Shown: one piece after another, positions 18,059 to 26,107 of the stretch
Position numbering within the stretch: the first letter of the stretch is position 1
Layout of the letters: each line of letters opens with the position of its first letter
Assembly: GCA_018224415.1 (NCBI GenBank)
Contig: JAGTUZ010000021.1
Location: forward strand, 1 to 37,817
Direction: 5' to 3'
Length of the DNA stretch: 37,817 bases
Origin: Bacteroidota bacterium
GTDB lineage: Bacteria; Bacteroidota; Ignavibacteria; SZUA-365
The notes under the pieces: generated by a model
Databases searched by the model: none
Seen by the model: only the letters and a program-made list of their open reading frames with translations
Told to the model about the DNA's origin: nothing
Made by a program: the position numbers and the translations under genes

Positions 18059-18467
18059 CATTCTCTTTCTGCGTGGTGGAGATGAAAAAGCGTGTCGCTC
18101 CGAGTCCTTTCGCCTCGTCCATGACAAACACCGCGCGCTGCAGTGACACATCGGCATCGCTCGAGAGCACAATCACCTGCTTCTCGGGATCGGTCAGCTT
18201 TTCCTGTAGTGCAACACGGAATCCCTCCGCCGGCACCTCGATGTTGTTCAGGAAAATCCGTCCGTCATTGAGCAGCGCGATAACCAGCTGTTCCTGCTCG
18301 GTGGCCGTGGTGTTCTCCGCCTCGGGCAGGGTGACATTGATGCCCTCGGTGATGATGAATGACGAGGTGAGCAGAAAGAACACCAGCAGGAGCAGCACGA
18401 TATCCGTCAGGGACGAATAGCTGAAGATCGTCAGCGGCTTGTTGTCCTGTGTCAGCTGGATTTTCAT
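18039..18467 (-). CDS. exbD: ExbD/TolR-family biopolymer transport protein
   Basis: 142 residues with a short cytosolic N-terminus and one membrane span (about residues 20-42, SLTDIVLLLLVFFLLTSSFII). The single Asp in the span (TDIVL, about residue 22) is the proton-carrying residue of the ExbD/TolR/MotB family. The periplasmic domain (INVTLPEAENTT and VIVLSSDADVSLQRAVFVMDEAKGLGATRFFIST) is typical ExbD. It forms the motor stator or rotor with ExbB in the inner membrane, fed by proton motive force. It overlaps exbB by four bases and tonB by 20, so all three are likely made in fixed proportion. MotB-type peptidoglycan binding is absent. Confidence 0.93.
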   Translation of the reverse strand: MKIQLTQDNKPLTIFSYSSLTDIVLLLLVFFLLTSSFIITEGINVTLPEAENTTATEQEQLVIALLNDGRIFLNNIEVPAEGFRVALQEKLTDPEKQVIVLSSDADVSLQRAVFVMDEAKGLGATRFFISTTQKENDDTQQR

Positions 18468-19147
18468 GACTGCTTCCCCTGTGCAGCTGCCTCACGCGCC
18501 ATCTGCGCTTTTTTTGCCGCAATCTGCGCCTTGCGCTGCTCGGTGAGAGCGATGTCGAGAAAATCATTGGAACTTGCTTCAGTCTCGAAAACGAAATGGC
18601 TCACACGGTTGACGAGATAATTGTAGAGGAAATAGGCCGGGATGCCTACGATCAACCCGAACGCAGTGGTCAGCAGCGCCTCCCAGATGCCGGAGGCCAG
18701 CAACTGCGGATTGACCACGCCCTCGTTGACCTCGATCACGCGGAAGGCCCCGATCATGCCGGTCACGGTACCGAGAAATCCGAGCAGGGGTGCGATGCCC
18801 GCCACGGAGGCGAGCAGGCCGAGTCCGCGTTCCAGCCTGTAGACTTCCATGCGCGCGGCGATCTCGATGGCGTCCTTCACCTCCTGATGCGTGCCTTTCA
18901 TCTTGAGTAGTCCGGCGCGCAGGATCCTCGAGAGCGGCGAACCGGCCTCGGAGCACATGGTCACCGCTGCCGCGACGTCACCACGGCTGAGCACGGAGCG
19001 GATCTGGAGTATGAACTTCCCTCCGTCGACCTTCACGCGTGACAGCGTGATCAGTTTCTGTACGACGATGTACGTCGCGAGCAGGGACGCGGCAAGGATG
19101 AACCACATCACGACGCCGCCTTTGAGGAAGAGATCGAACAATGTCAT
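18464..19147 (-). CDS. exbB: ExbB/TolQ/MotA-family proton channel protein
   Basis: 227 residues with three membrane spans: about 11-31 (GGVVMWFILAASLLATYIVV), 110-132 (GLLASVAGIAPLLGFLGTVTGMIGAF) and 152-178 (ALLTTAFGLIVGIPAYFLYNYLV). A cytosolic loop between spans one and two carries the ARMEVYRLERGLGLLA motif. This is the standard ExbB/TolQ layout, and the pentamer with ExbD harnesses the proton gradient. The C-terminal tail is unusually rich in Ala, Lys and Gln (about residues 200-227), a likely cytosolic helix. It sits 39 bp downstream of the acidic-repeat gene, and its stop overlaps the exbD start. Whether it is closer to ExbB or TolQ cannot be decided by eye. Confidence 0.93.
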   Translation of the reverse strand: MTLFDLFLKGGVVMWFILAASLLATYIVVQKLITLSRVKVDGGKFILQIRSVLSRGDVAAAVTMCSEAGSPLSRILRAGLLKMKGTHQEVKDAIEIAARMEVYRLERGLGLLASVAGIAPLLGFLGTVTGMIGAFRVIEVNEGVVNPQLLASGIWEALLTTAFGLIVGIPAYFLYNYLVNRVSHFVFETEASSNDFLDIALTEQRKAQIAAKKAQMAREAAAQGKQS

Positions 19148-19186
19148 CGAAAACTCCGGTATGGTTGATTTGTATTGTTCACTGTT

Positions 19187-19819
19187 TCAGACATGAGACA
19201 ACGGACCGTTGGACACAACCTGTTCACCGACTGCGGGACGCCCCGGTATCTGATGGGGCTCGCTCTTGTCTAGCAGCAGATATACGATGATCGCCAGCAC
19301 GCAGAAGGTCAGTACGAACGCCGTCAGCATCAGCTTCCGGCGGGAAGGTTCCGCGGGAGGGTGATAGAGCTGGTCGCGATTGCGGTGGAACATCTCGAAG
19401 TCCGAAAGCGGATCTTCCTCCGTGATCGCGACGTCCTCGTCCGTGATCGTGATGTCCTCATCCGTAATGGCGATGTCTTCATCCGAAATGGCGACATCAT
19501 CCATGAGAGCGACATCCTCATCCGAAATGGCAATGTCTTCATCCGTAATGGCGATGTCTTCATCCGCGATGGCGACATCCTCGGAAGTCGCTGACTCCGG
19601 CAAACCGTTTTCAGGGATAACGGGAGATGAACCCTCGTCCTGGCCGAATGCGCGGCGCACCTCACGCACCAGATCCGCGACGTCGACCGTCTCGAGCACC
19701 GGGCCTGGGTTGGATTGCAAGGCCTCGGCGGGAATGAAGTGCAGGCTGTCGATACTGCTGGCCAGACCCTGCGGTGGGTCAGCTGCAATTCCATGTGTGA
19801 TATTGCCGCTGTCTGCCAT
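19187..19819 (-). CDS. Acidic heptad-repeat single-span membrane protein, unknown family
   Basis: 210 residues from ATG 19819, one base after the stop of the barrel gene. No signal peptide. Residues 1-75 are unremarkable and mildly acidic. Residues about 78-132 are eight units of a seven-residue repeat of the form D-(V/I)-A-I-x-D-E (one unit is six residues), giving a run of more than twenty Asp/Glu. A basic patch (PSRRK) is followed by a span (about 165-187, LMLTAFVLTFCVLAIIVYLLL) and a 23-residue tail. By the positive-inside rule the N-terminus and repeat are cytosolic and the tail periplasmic. I recognise no family. Its place between the barrel gene and exbB suggests an accessory or control part of the same envelope machine. 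The extended open frame upstream of 19819 is the shadow of the barrel gene. Confidence 0.72.
   Translation of the reverse strand: MADSGNITHGIAADPPQGLASSIDSLHFIPAEALQSNPGPVLETVDVADLVREVRRAFGQDEGSSPVIPENGLPESATSEDVAIADEDIAITDEDIAISDEDVALMDDVAISDEDIAITDEDITITDEDVAITEEDPLSDFEMFHRNRDQLYHPPAEPSRRKLMLTAFVLTFCVLAIIVYLLLDKSEPHQIPGRPAVGEQVVSNGPLSHV
19422..19586 (-). repeat. 21-bp tandem repeat encoding acidic heptads
   Basis: Eight units, seven of 21 bp and one of 18 bp (19485-19502). On the minus strand each reads roughly GGATGAAGACATCGCCATTAC and codes for the D-(V/I)-A-I-x-D-E heptad. Third-position changes between units show that the repeat is not all recent, while units 19464-19484 and 19545-19565 are identical. 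The missing codon in the fourth unit keeps the frame. Confidence 0.95.
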
Positions 19820-19820
19820 G

Positions 19821-21596
19821 TCAGAAATGCGCCGTGACGCCGCCCATGAGGAAAAATGGTCGCTCGCGGTAACCGGGCCACTGTTGCCGGTTCTGGTCGA
19901 GCAGGTTGTCGAAGCGGAGAAACAGCCCCAGGTTCGGAAGGAGGCGGTAATCGAGTTCGAGGCCCAGCAGCAGCCAGGCAGGAAGTGCGCCGCCGTCCGC
20001 TTCCTGTTCTCCGACCAACTGCATCGTGCTCTGCAGGCATAGGCCGAAGGGGAATGCATGCGAGAGCAGCAGACGCGCCTCGTAATCGGGGAGGTAGGGG
20101 ATGCGCCCCTGCGCCTCGCCGAGCGCCGATGTGCGCAGATCGAGGCTTGCCTGCAGCCGTGTATCCGGCCCGAATCGATGGGAGAGTTCCGTGCGTGCGC
20201 TGAAGACGCTTGCACGTCCGTCATAACGCAGTTCCCACTGCTGTCGGACAGGATCCGGCAGGAGGGAGAACCGCGGCCAGGATGACGTCGACAGATATTC
20301 GATCGCGAAACGGGCACTGCTCTTCCTGCGGTTGTCGAATTCCGTACCCAAGGTGAATCGCCAGGGAATGTCACTGTGACGAATCACAGAGGCGAGCATC
20401 ATGTAGGGATTGACATGGAGGAATTCCTCCAGCGTGTGTTCGCGAACTTCCGGCAGCCAACCACCAAACAGCGACCAGTTGCTGTTCAGCATCCGGCGCA
20501 GCAGCAGTGTCGGATAGAGACGGAACTGGCTGGCATGGTCACTGCCCCTGTAGAGATTGAGTGCGAGACCGGCCTCGAGGCGGGTTGCGTCTCCAAGGGG
20601 AAACACGGTGCCGCCGCTTCCCTTGATGTAGAAGGGACGTGTACTTCCGGGGCCGCGTTCACTCAGGTCATTGACGTGCAGCAGCAGGGAGAAATCGACG
20701 TCGTGGCTGCCCATGGACAGGCGTGTTGTGGCGTCGAGGCCGAGACGGTTTTCTATCTGACGGTATTCGTCCAGCTCCAGACTGTCGCGAAGACCGAGGG
20801 TCTCGTCGATGGAACGGTGCGCGAACGAAAGGCGCAGCGTATGATCCGCAAGGACATTCCGGCGGGACAACAGGTCCGCCCCCAACCGAAGACCGAGCGT
20901 CCGCCTGCGGAAGTCAAGGTCCATCTGTTGATCGCTCCGAGTCAGTCTGTCTGCAAACAGCCCGTAATCCCTTACATCAACGGCCGCGTCGGCCTGGAGA
21001 CGCGAGGAAGCGAACAGCGGGTGGACATCCCGCGGCAGGTAGGTCCCACCGCGCATGTCGAAATGGAATGCGGAATAGTCGGCGCGATCGACGTGTCCAG
21101 CGCTGCGCTCGTAGGCGGCATGAGCGGCGGCATCGCCATCTGTGTAGCGATCGCCGTACCAGATCTCGAACAGTGGAGTGGAATACATTCCAATCCCTGC
21201 GCGAAGGCGCAGCACTTCGTCGCTTCCTGTCAGGTCGGGCTTGCGCAGCGGCATACGCGTCGGCGAGGTGTCCGTAAACCGTGGCTCCCGTTCTCCGCGG
21301 CCGGCCCGCGCGGTGAACATGCGGCTGTCGGGTTCGCTGGCGGCGCCTTTCCGGTCTTCGACGAAACGAATCATGTCGCTGCCGGTGATCACGTACTCCG
21401 GCAGTGACAGGGCGGGGAGCACATCGCGCAGTTCCTTCGTCTCGGGCTTGAAGTCGCGAGGCGGAGGCAGCGGTTTATCCTGCGCCCGGAGCGCCGGGGC
21501 AAAACACAGCATCATGCCAAGGGCAATGATGCAGCTGGCGGACCGGAAGGTCTGGAATGGCCGGACGAAAACGGACGGACGGAGGGCTTGTGTCAT
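19821..21596 (-). CDS. Plug-less outer-membrane beta-barrel with TonB-box-like motif
   Basis: 591 residues. A signal peptide (hydrophobic CIIALGMMLCFAPALRAQ, about residues 22-39) is followed by a Pro-rich stretch and LPEYVITG at residues 65-72, which resembles a TonB box (compare DTLVVTA). After a loop the barrel strands start around residue 125 (DEVLRLRAGIGMYSTPLFEIWYGDRY), with no room for the 120-150-residue plug of TonB-dependent receptors. Alternating strands continue to a C-terminal Phe (GGVTAHF), the normal signal for the BAM machinery. So this is an outer-membrane barrel likely engaged by the TonB encoded in the same operon. The ATG overlaps the TPR gene stop (21593-21596), and the acidic-protein gene starts one base after its own stop. 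Ligand or cargo unknown. Confidence 0.78.
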   Translation of the reverse strand: MTQALRPSVFVRPFQTFRSASCIIALGMMLCFAPALRAQDKPLPPPRDFKPETKELRDVLPALSLPEYVITGSDMIRFVEDRKGAASEPDSRMFTARAGRGEREPRFTDTSPTRMPLRKPDLTGSDEVLRLRAGIGMYSTPLFEIWYGDRYTDGDAAAHAAYERSAGHVDRADYSAFHFDMRGGTYLPRDVHPLFASSRLQADAAVDVRDYGLFADRLTRSDQQMDLDFRRRTLGLRLGADLLSRRNVLADHTLRLSFAHRSIDETLGLRDSLELDEYRQIENRLGLDATTRLSMGSHDVDFSLLLHVNDLSERGPGSTRPFYIKGSGGTVFPLGDATRLEAGLALNLYRGSDHASQFRLYPTLLLRRMLNSNWSLFGGWLPEVREHTLEEFLHVNPYMMLASVIRHSDIPWRFTLGTEFDNRRKSSARFAIEYLSTSSWPRFSLLPDPVRQQWELRYDGRASVFSARTELSHRFGPDTRLQASLDLRTSALGEAQGRIPYLPDYEARLLLSHAFPFGLCLQSTMQLVGEQEADGGALPAWLLLGLELDYRLLPNLGLFLRFDNLLDQNRQQWPGYRERPFFLMGGVTAHF

Positions 21597-24589
21597 TTCA
21601 GCATCTCCAGCCGCACCTGGGCTTCATTCGCTTCTTCCGAACCCGCGTACTGTTCGAGTACCGTGCGGTAGTGTTTGCGTGCGTTGTCGGTGTTTCCCAG
21701 CGATTCGTCGAGCTTGCCGAGCAGCAGCAGGGCGCGGCCGTGCCAAGGGGCTGCATCGGAAAACACATACCCGACGCGCAGCAGTGCTTCTTCTGCCTCC
21801 GCGTTCCGCTTGGCATTTCGAAGCAACTCGCCCGCGCGATACTGTGCTTCGGCTCCGATATTGTCGATGCGGCTCGTCGCGATCCGTGAAAGCGCGGCGA
21901 CCGCCTCGTCGAGACGGCCTTCCTCGGCGACGAGGATCGCATGTTCTATCGTCGCGCGCAGGGCGTAGGGATTGTCAGGCTGCGCCTGCTGTGCGGCTTC
22001 GAAATCCTGCCGCGCAGCGGCGAAGTTCCGGTCGGCCCGGTAGACCAGCCCGCGTTTGTAATACGTGCGCGCCCGCGATGTGCGCGCGGCGGGATCGTTG
22101 AGCAGTTCCTGGCACAGCGCGAGGGCCTTGTTGCGGTCCTGCTGCGCCATGGCGGTCTGTACCAGTTCGAAGCGACTCTCGATGGAGAAACTGCCGCTCG
22201 GGTCAATACGGATGCCTTCGCGCAGGGTCTTCTCTGCATGCCCGAGATCGTCGTTCTGCCGGTAGGCCCGACCCAGCAGGAGATGCGCCTCGGGGAGCAT
22301 CCGGCTCTGCGGATGGGCCGTAATGAAACGCTGCAGCGCGGGAATGGTGCGGTTCGGATCGTCCTGTGACGCCAGGTCGCGCAGACTGTTGAAAACTACT
22401 TCGTCCGCGGCGGCACTCTTGGGATTTGTGGCCAGCCACTCCTGCTTGACTTTCTCTGCTTCTGCCTCGCGTCCCTGTATGCGGAGTGTCTGCGACAGCC
22501 CGTCGAGGGCATCGCTGACCTTCGGAGAATCGGCATGCAGTTCGAGGACGCGCCGATACGCCGTCTCCGCATCCTTGTAGCGGCCCATGTTATAATGGCA
22601 ATCGGCGATGGTGTAGCGGGCCTGGGCAAGGAGGGGACTGTCGGGATATTCGGAAATCAGTTTCCCGAACTCCGAAATGGCGACGTCGTAATCCTTGCTA
22701 ATGAAGTACATCCATGCGAGGCTGAACTGCGCCTCGTCCGCATACTCGGAGTCGGGATAGCGGGCCAGAAGTCCCCGCAGGGTGCTGATCGCCGCAGGCG
22801 TCTGTCCGCTGCGGTGTTCGCTGGACCCGAGCTGCAGCAGCGCATAAGCGGCGAGAGGATTGGACGGGTACATTCGCGAGATGTAGCGATAGGTCTTTGC
22901 CGCCTCTGTGAATTTCTTCTGCGCATACAAGGCGTCTCCGAGGCGGACATTGGCGTCGACGTCGTTTTTCCCCGCACGGTATTCGGTTGTCAGCCGTGTG
23001 AAAATGCGTTCGGCCTCGGGAAACTGCTGGGCGCGGAAATGCGACCACCCAAGACCGTACAGGGCGTCCTGCAGCAGCGCGGCCTCCTGGGTGGAGGTGA
23101 GCGCCTGGTTGTAAACGATGATGGCATCTTCGAACGCTTCCTCGCGGAAAAGCGATTCGCCGAGCCAGAGCAGGGCCTCCGGCTTTCGCGCATCGCCCGG
23201 ATGACGCTGCAGGAAGTTTCGCAGGACCACCGATGCCTCGGAATACTGTCCCGCTTCGAAGAGGCTGAAGCCCTGGCGGAACAGGGCCTTGGCGGCCGTT
23301 TCCTTCGGGGCGTTTTCGACGGAGACGGCCGACGCGTATGCGCGTGCGGCGTCTGCGGGACGCTTGCCTTTCAGATGGGTTTCTCCCTGCATGAACCAGG
23401 CGTCCGCGAGCACGTCGCTGTCAGGGAAGCTTGTTGTCACGGAGGCAAAATGTTGGAGCGCACTCTCGAGAGCGTTTTCGTTGAAGGCGGCCATGCCCAG
23501 TTCGAAATGCGCGTTGTCGGCATAGTCGCCAGACGGACGGCTTTCGAGCATGGCGCGAAACACCGTGCGAGATTCCTCGAGAGAGCCGTTCAACCGCAGG
23601 GCCATGCCTTTGCGGAACAACGCCGCTTCGGCGAGCGCCCCGTTGCGTCGGGAAAGTCCGTCGAATGTGACGATGGCCTCGGAGTATTTTTTCTGTTCGA
23701 TCTGCGTCCATCCCAATGAGTACTGTACCTGTTCGGCGCGCTTGTTGTCTGGATAGCCGGTCAGAAAGCTGGTGTAAAGCTCCTCGGCCTGCGCGTATCG
23801 TCCGAGCTTGTAGTGGGACTCCGCACGGAGGAACAACCGCTCGGCCGCGTTCTCCGGGTCGGGAGAATCGGTCAGTGCGCCGAGCCATGACAGGGCGGCC
23901 TCGTAGTCGCCCTGTTGATAGAGGCAGGCACCCTTGCGCGTGAAGACACCCGAACGCAATCCGCTCTCGGGGAACAGCTGCAGGAACTCCTCGTAATTCG
24001 CCAGGGCCTCGGCGTATTTCCCTTCTTTTTCCAGGACGAAGCCAATCGAGAAAAAGGCGTAGTCACGAATGCGTCCTTCGGGATAATGCTCGTATGCGAT
24101 GCGGTAGTAGCGCATCGCGAGGGGATAGTTGCCGTCCTTGAACGCCGCCTCACCGGCCCAATAGGCCGCCTCGTGGGCGAGATTGCCTTCCGGCCAGCGC
24201 TTCACCACGGAGGCGAGGAGTTCATGTGCTTTGCGGAATCCACCTTGGCGGAAATACACCTCACCTTCGCGGAAACCGGCGTCGTCGGCCAGCTTGCTGT
24301 CGGGATACCGCTGCTGGAACGCGGCAAACGCCAGGGCGGCGTCCGGGAGATTGGCGTTCTGATACAGCGACTCCGCGATGTAGTATTCCGCATCGGGAAG
24401 AAGGGCACTGCCTGGATAACTGCGGATGAAGTCACGGAATTTGCCTTCGGACAGCTGGTAGTTCCTGTCCTTGAACAGGCCAAGCGCAAAGGCATAGTCC
24501 TGTTCTTCTTTTAAATTCCGGACCTGGGATTGCCCCGGGACGCTCAGCAGGATCGCGAGGAGGAGCAGCAGGACGGTCGGTCGAAGCAT
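21593..24589 (-). CDS. Giant periplasmic tetratricopeptide-repeat protein
   Basis: 998 residues. The signal peptide MLRPTVLLLLLAILLSVPGQSQ is followed by an almost continuous row of TPR units of about 34-37 residues (I estimate 25 or more) from residue 28 to the end. Consensus text such as DYAFALGLFKDRNYQLSEGKF, then YPDSKLADDAGFREGEVYFRQG, then YPDSEYADEAQFSLAWMYF resembles BamD/CpoB-type TPR arrays. No enzyme domain or membrane anchor is seen, so I infer a soluble periplasmic scaffold. It is the first gene of the operon that continues with the barrel, acidic protein, ExbB, ExbD and TonB. CpoB links Tol-Pal to wall synthesis in E. coli, and TPR proteins occur in the Myxococcus Glt gliding complex; those are analogies only. 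No lipobox Cys is present after the signal. Confidence 0.9.
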   Translation of the reverse strand: MLRPTVLLLLLAILLSVPGQSQVRNLKEEQDYAFALGLFKDRNYQLSEGKFRDFIRSYPGSALLPDAEYYIAESLYQNANLPDAALAFAAFQQRYPDSKLADDAGFREGEVYFRQGGFRKAHELLASVVKRWPEGNLAHEAAYWAGEAAFKDGNYPLAMRYYRIAYEHYPEGRIRDYAFFSIGFVLEKEGKYAEALANYEEFLQLFPESGLRSGVFTRKGACLYQQGDYEAALSWLGALTDSPDPENAAERLFLRAESHYKLGRYAQAEELYTSFLTGYPDNKRAEQVQYSLGWTQIEQKKYSEAIVTFDGLSRRNGALAEAALFRKGMALRLNGSLEESRTVFRAMLESRPSGDYADNAHFELGMAAFNENALESALQHFASVTTSFPDSDVLADAWFMQGETHLKGKRPADAARAYASAVSVENAPKETAAKALFRQGFSLFEAGQYSEASVVLRNFLQRHPGDARKPEALLWLGESLFREEAFEDAIIVYNQALTSTQEAALLQDALYGLGWSHFRAQQFPEAERIFTRLTTEYRAGKNDVDANVRLGDALYAQKKFTEAAKTYRYISRMYPSNPLAAYALLQLGSSEHRSGQTPAAISTLRGLLARYPDSEYADEAQFSLAWMYFISKDYDVAISEFGKLISEYPDSPLLAQARYTIADCHYNMGRYKDAETAYRRVLELHADSPKVSDALDGLSQTLRIQGREAEAEKVKQEWLATNPKSAAADEVVFNSLRDLASQDDPNRTIPALQRFITAHPQSRMLPEAHLLLGRAYRQNDDLGHAEKTLREGIRIDPSGSFSIESRFELVQTAMAQQDRNKALALCQELLNDPAARTSRARTYYKRGLVYRADRNFAAARQDFEAAQQAQPDNPYALRATIEHAILVAEEGRLDEAVAALSRIATSRIDNIGAEAQYRAGELLRNAKRNAEAEEALLRVGYVFSDAAPWHGRALLLLGKLDESLGNTDNARKHYRTVLEQYAGSEEANEAQVRLEMLK

Positions 24590-24627
24590 GCGACGCTCGT
24601 CTGTGATGGGGGATATCGGCGGACTTA

Positions 24628-24652
24628 AAGTGATACTATAGATAGATCACTT
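24628..24652. promoter_or_regulatory. Inverted repeat in the divergent TPR-operon/moxR region
   Basis: AAGTGAT (24628-24634) and ATCACTT (24646-24652) are perfect arms around an 11-bp A+T-rich spacer (ACTATAGATAG), 39 bp from the TPR ATG and about 147 bp from the moxR ATG. The spacer contains a -10-like TATAGA/TACTAT, so the dyad could be an operator over a promoter of the six-gene operon. Elsewhere in this 209-bp gap only a small direct repeat (GAAAGCTGTG, 24703-24712 and 24716-24725) stands out. Confidence 0.4.
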
Positions 24653-24798
24653 AACCTCGACAAATTACGTTTCCAGTGTCAGAGTGTCAAGGCATTGCGG
24701 GAGAAAGCTGTGGAGGAAAGCTGTGTCGGATTGTTTGACCTTTCTCCGCAAAGGCGTACTTTTTTGCTTCCGTATCCACACGTTGCAGATTAAGGACC

Positions 24799-26106
24799 AT
24801 GACAGAACAGAAGACTCCGTTTCATCCCGACGAGGTCATAGACCGTTTCCGCGGCGCCATCGAGTTCGTCAACCGTCGCATCATCAACCGCACCGAAGTG
24901 ATCGACCAGATCTTTTCCGCCATGCTGATGCGCGAGCATGCGCTGATCCAGAGCCGAACCGGTGCGGCAAAATCCCTGCTCGCCCAGCAGATTTTTCGCA
25001 TGTTCGATGGTGCAAGCATTTTCCAGGTACAGGCATCGAAAGAGCAGCAGCCCGACACGTATTTCGGCGGGCTCGACATCGAGGAGCTCAAGCAGGGCCG
25101 CATCATGCACAACACCGAGAATTCGCTGGTCGAGAGCGAATTCGGTTTCATCGACGAGATTTTCGATGCCAACGATTACACCCTGCGTTCGCTGCTGACC
25201 ACCCTCAACGAGCGGGCGCTGATACTCGGGGTGCAGTACGTCCCGGCACGTGTGCATAGCGTCATCGCCGCGACGAACTATCTGCGCGTGAGCGAAATTA
25301 CCGAGGCCCTGCTCGATCGTTTCATATTCAAGGCGTTGTTCATTCCCGCGAAGGAGCCGTACACGCAATACCAGATTGCCCAGCGCTACCTGACACATCA
25401 CGGACAGGCATCGGTGCCGGCGCAACGCATTCCGTACGCCATGCTCAAACGCACTTCGGAGGTCATCCGCGGTCTCGACCCCGAGTACGGGATTACCATT
25501 CCGCTGCACGTGATCTTTTTTGCCAACTCCGTTGTGCGGTATTACGAGGCACAGCGCAACCGGTTGATCAAGGAGCGGCCGCACGAGCATCCGCATCTGA
25601 AGGACTTCTATATATCACCACGCACCTACGCGCGTGCGCTGGACATGCTGCGCGTGATCGCTTTTCTCCACGGACGTATGGAGGTGATCCCCGAGGACGT
25701 CGAGAAGCTCTGGTATCTGTACACGGTTGTAGGCATCCGGGAGCAGAAGGAACTGTTTCTGAAATCCTACAGCACCTTGTACAAGCAGTTCACCAGCGCG
25801 AAGGCCTTCGAGCAGATCCAGCGCCTGCTGGAATTCCAGGAGTTCATCGAACATCTCAAGCAGCATCCGGACCTGCTGAAGCGTCCGATCACCGAGATCG
25901 AAGGCCAGCCGCTGCGCCGCACGCTCGTCGAGTGGGCCAAGGACACGCTCGGCATCACCCACGCGACCGAGGAGCACAACCGGAGGTTGCTGGAAAGCTA
26001 CATGAAATCCTTCGAACCACTCACCGAGGAAATCGCGGATTTTCTTGTCAGTACCGAACGTGACATTCACGGACTGTTCCACCCGACGGAGCACATCTGG
26101 ACCTGA
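24799..26106 (+). CDS. MoxR-family AAA+ ATPase with atypical P-loop
   Basis: 435 residues from ATG 24799, with AAGGA (24792-24796) just upstream. The N-terminal half is a MoxR/RavA-type AAA+ module: a P-loop at 52-59 (SRTGAAKS, Lys58), Walker B FGFIDEI (Asp119, Glu120), sensor 1 VIAATNYL and an arginine-finger region EALLDRF. The family's usual P-loop starts with Gly (GPPGxAKS); here it is Ser, and both Pro are replaced. The C-terminal half is a helical lid with a YISPRTYARALDMLR segment, followed by about 100 charged residues. MoxR ATPases act as chaperones or remodelers together with a VWA protein, and that partner follows after one base. The subfamily is not clear, though it is nearest by eye to RavA-like. 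The substrate is unknown; neighbours give no direct hint. Confidence 0.86.
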   Translation: MTEQKTPFHPDEVIDRFRGAIEFVNRRIINRTEVIDQIFSAMLMREHALIQSRTGAAKSLLAQQIFRMFDGASIFQVQASKEQQPDTYFGGLDIEELKQGRIMHNTENSLVESEFGFIDEIFDANDYTLRSLLTTLNERALILGVQYVPARVHSVIAATNYLRVSEITEALLDRFIFKALFIPAKEPYTQYQIAQRYLTHHGQASVPAQRIPYAMLKRTSEVIRGLDPEYGITIPLHVIFFANSVVRYYEAQRNRLIKERPHEHPHLKDFYISPRTYARALDMLRVIAFLHGRMEVIPEDVEKLWYLYTVVGIREQKELFLKSYSTLYKQFTSAKAFEQIQRLLEFQEFIEHLKQHPDLLKRPITEIEGQPLRRTLVEWAKDTLGITHATEEHNRRLLESYMKSFEPLTEEIADFLVSTERDIHGLFHPTEHIWT

Positions 26107-26107
26107 C

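Noticed and set aside
19819..20374. N-terminal extension of the acidic-repeat protein to 395 residues
   Set aside because: The extension overlaps the barrel gene in another frame and is shadow sequence; the ATG at 19819 follows the barrel stop by one base.
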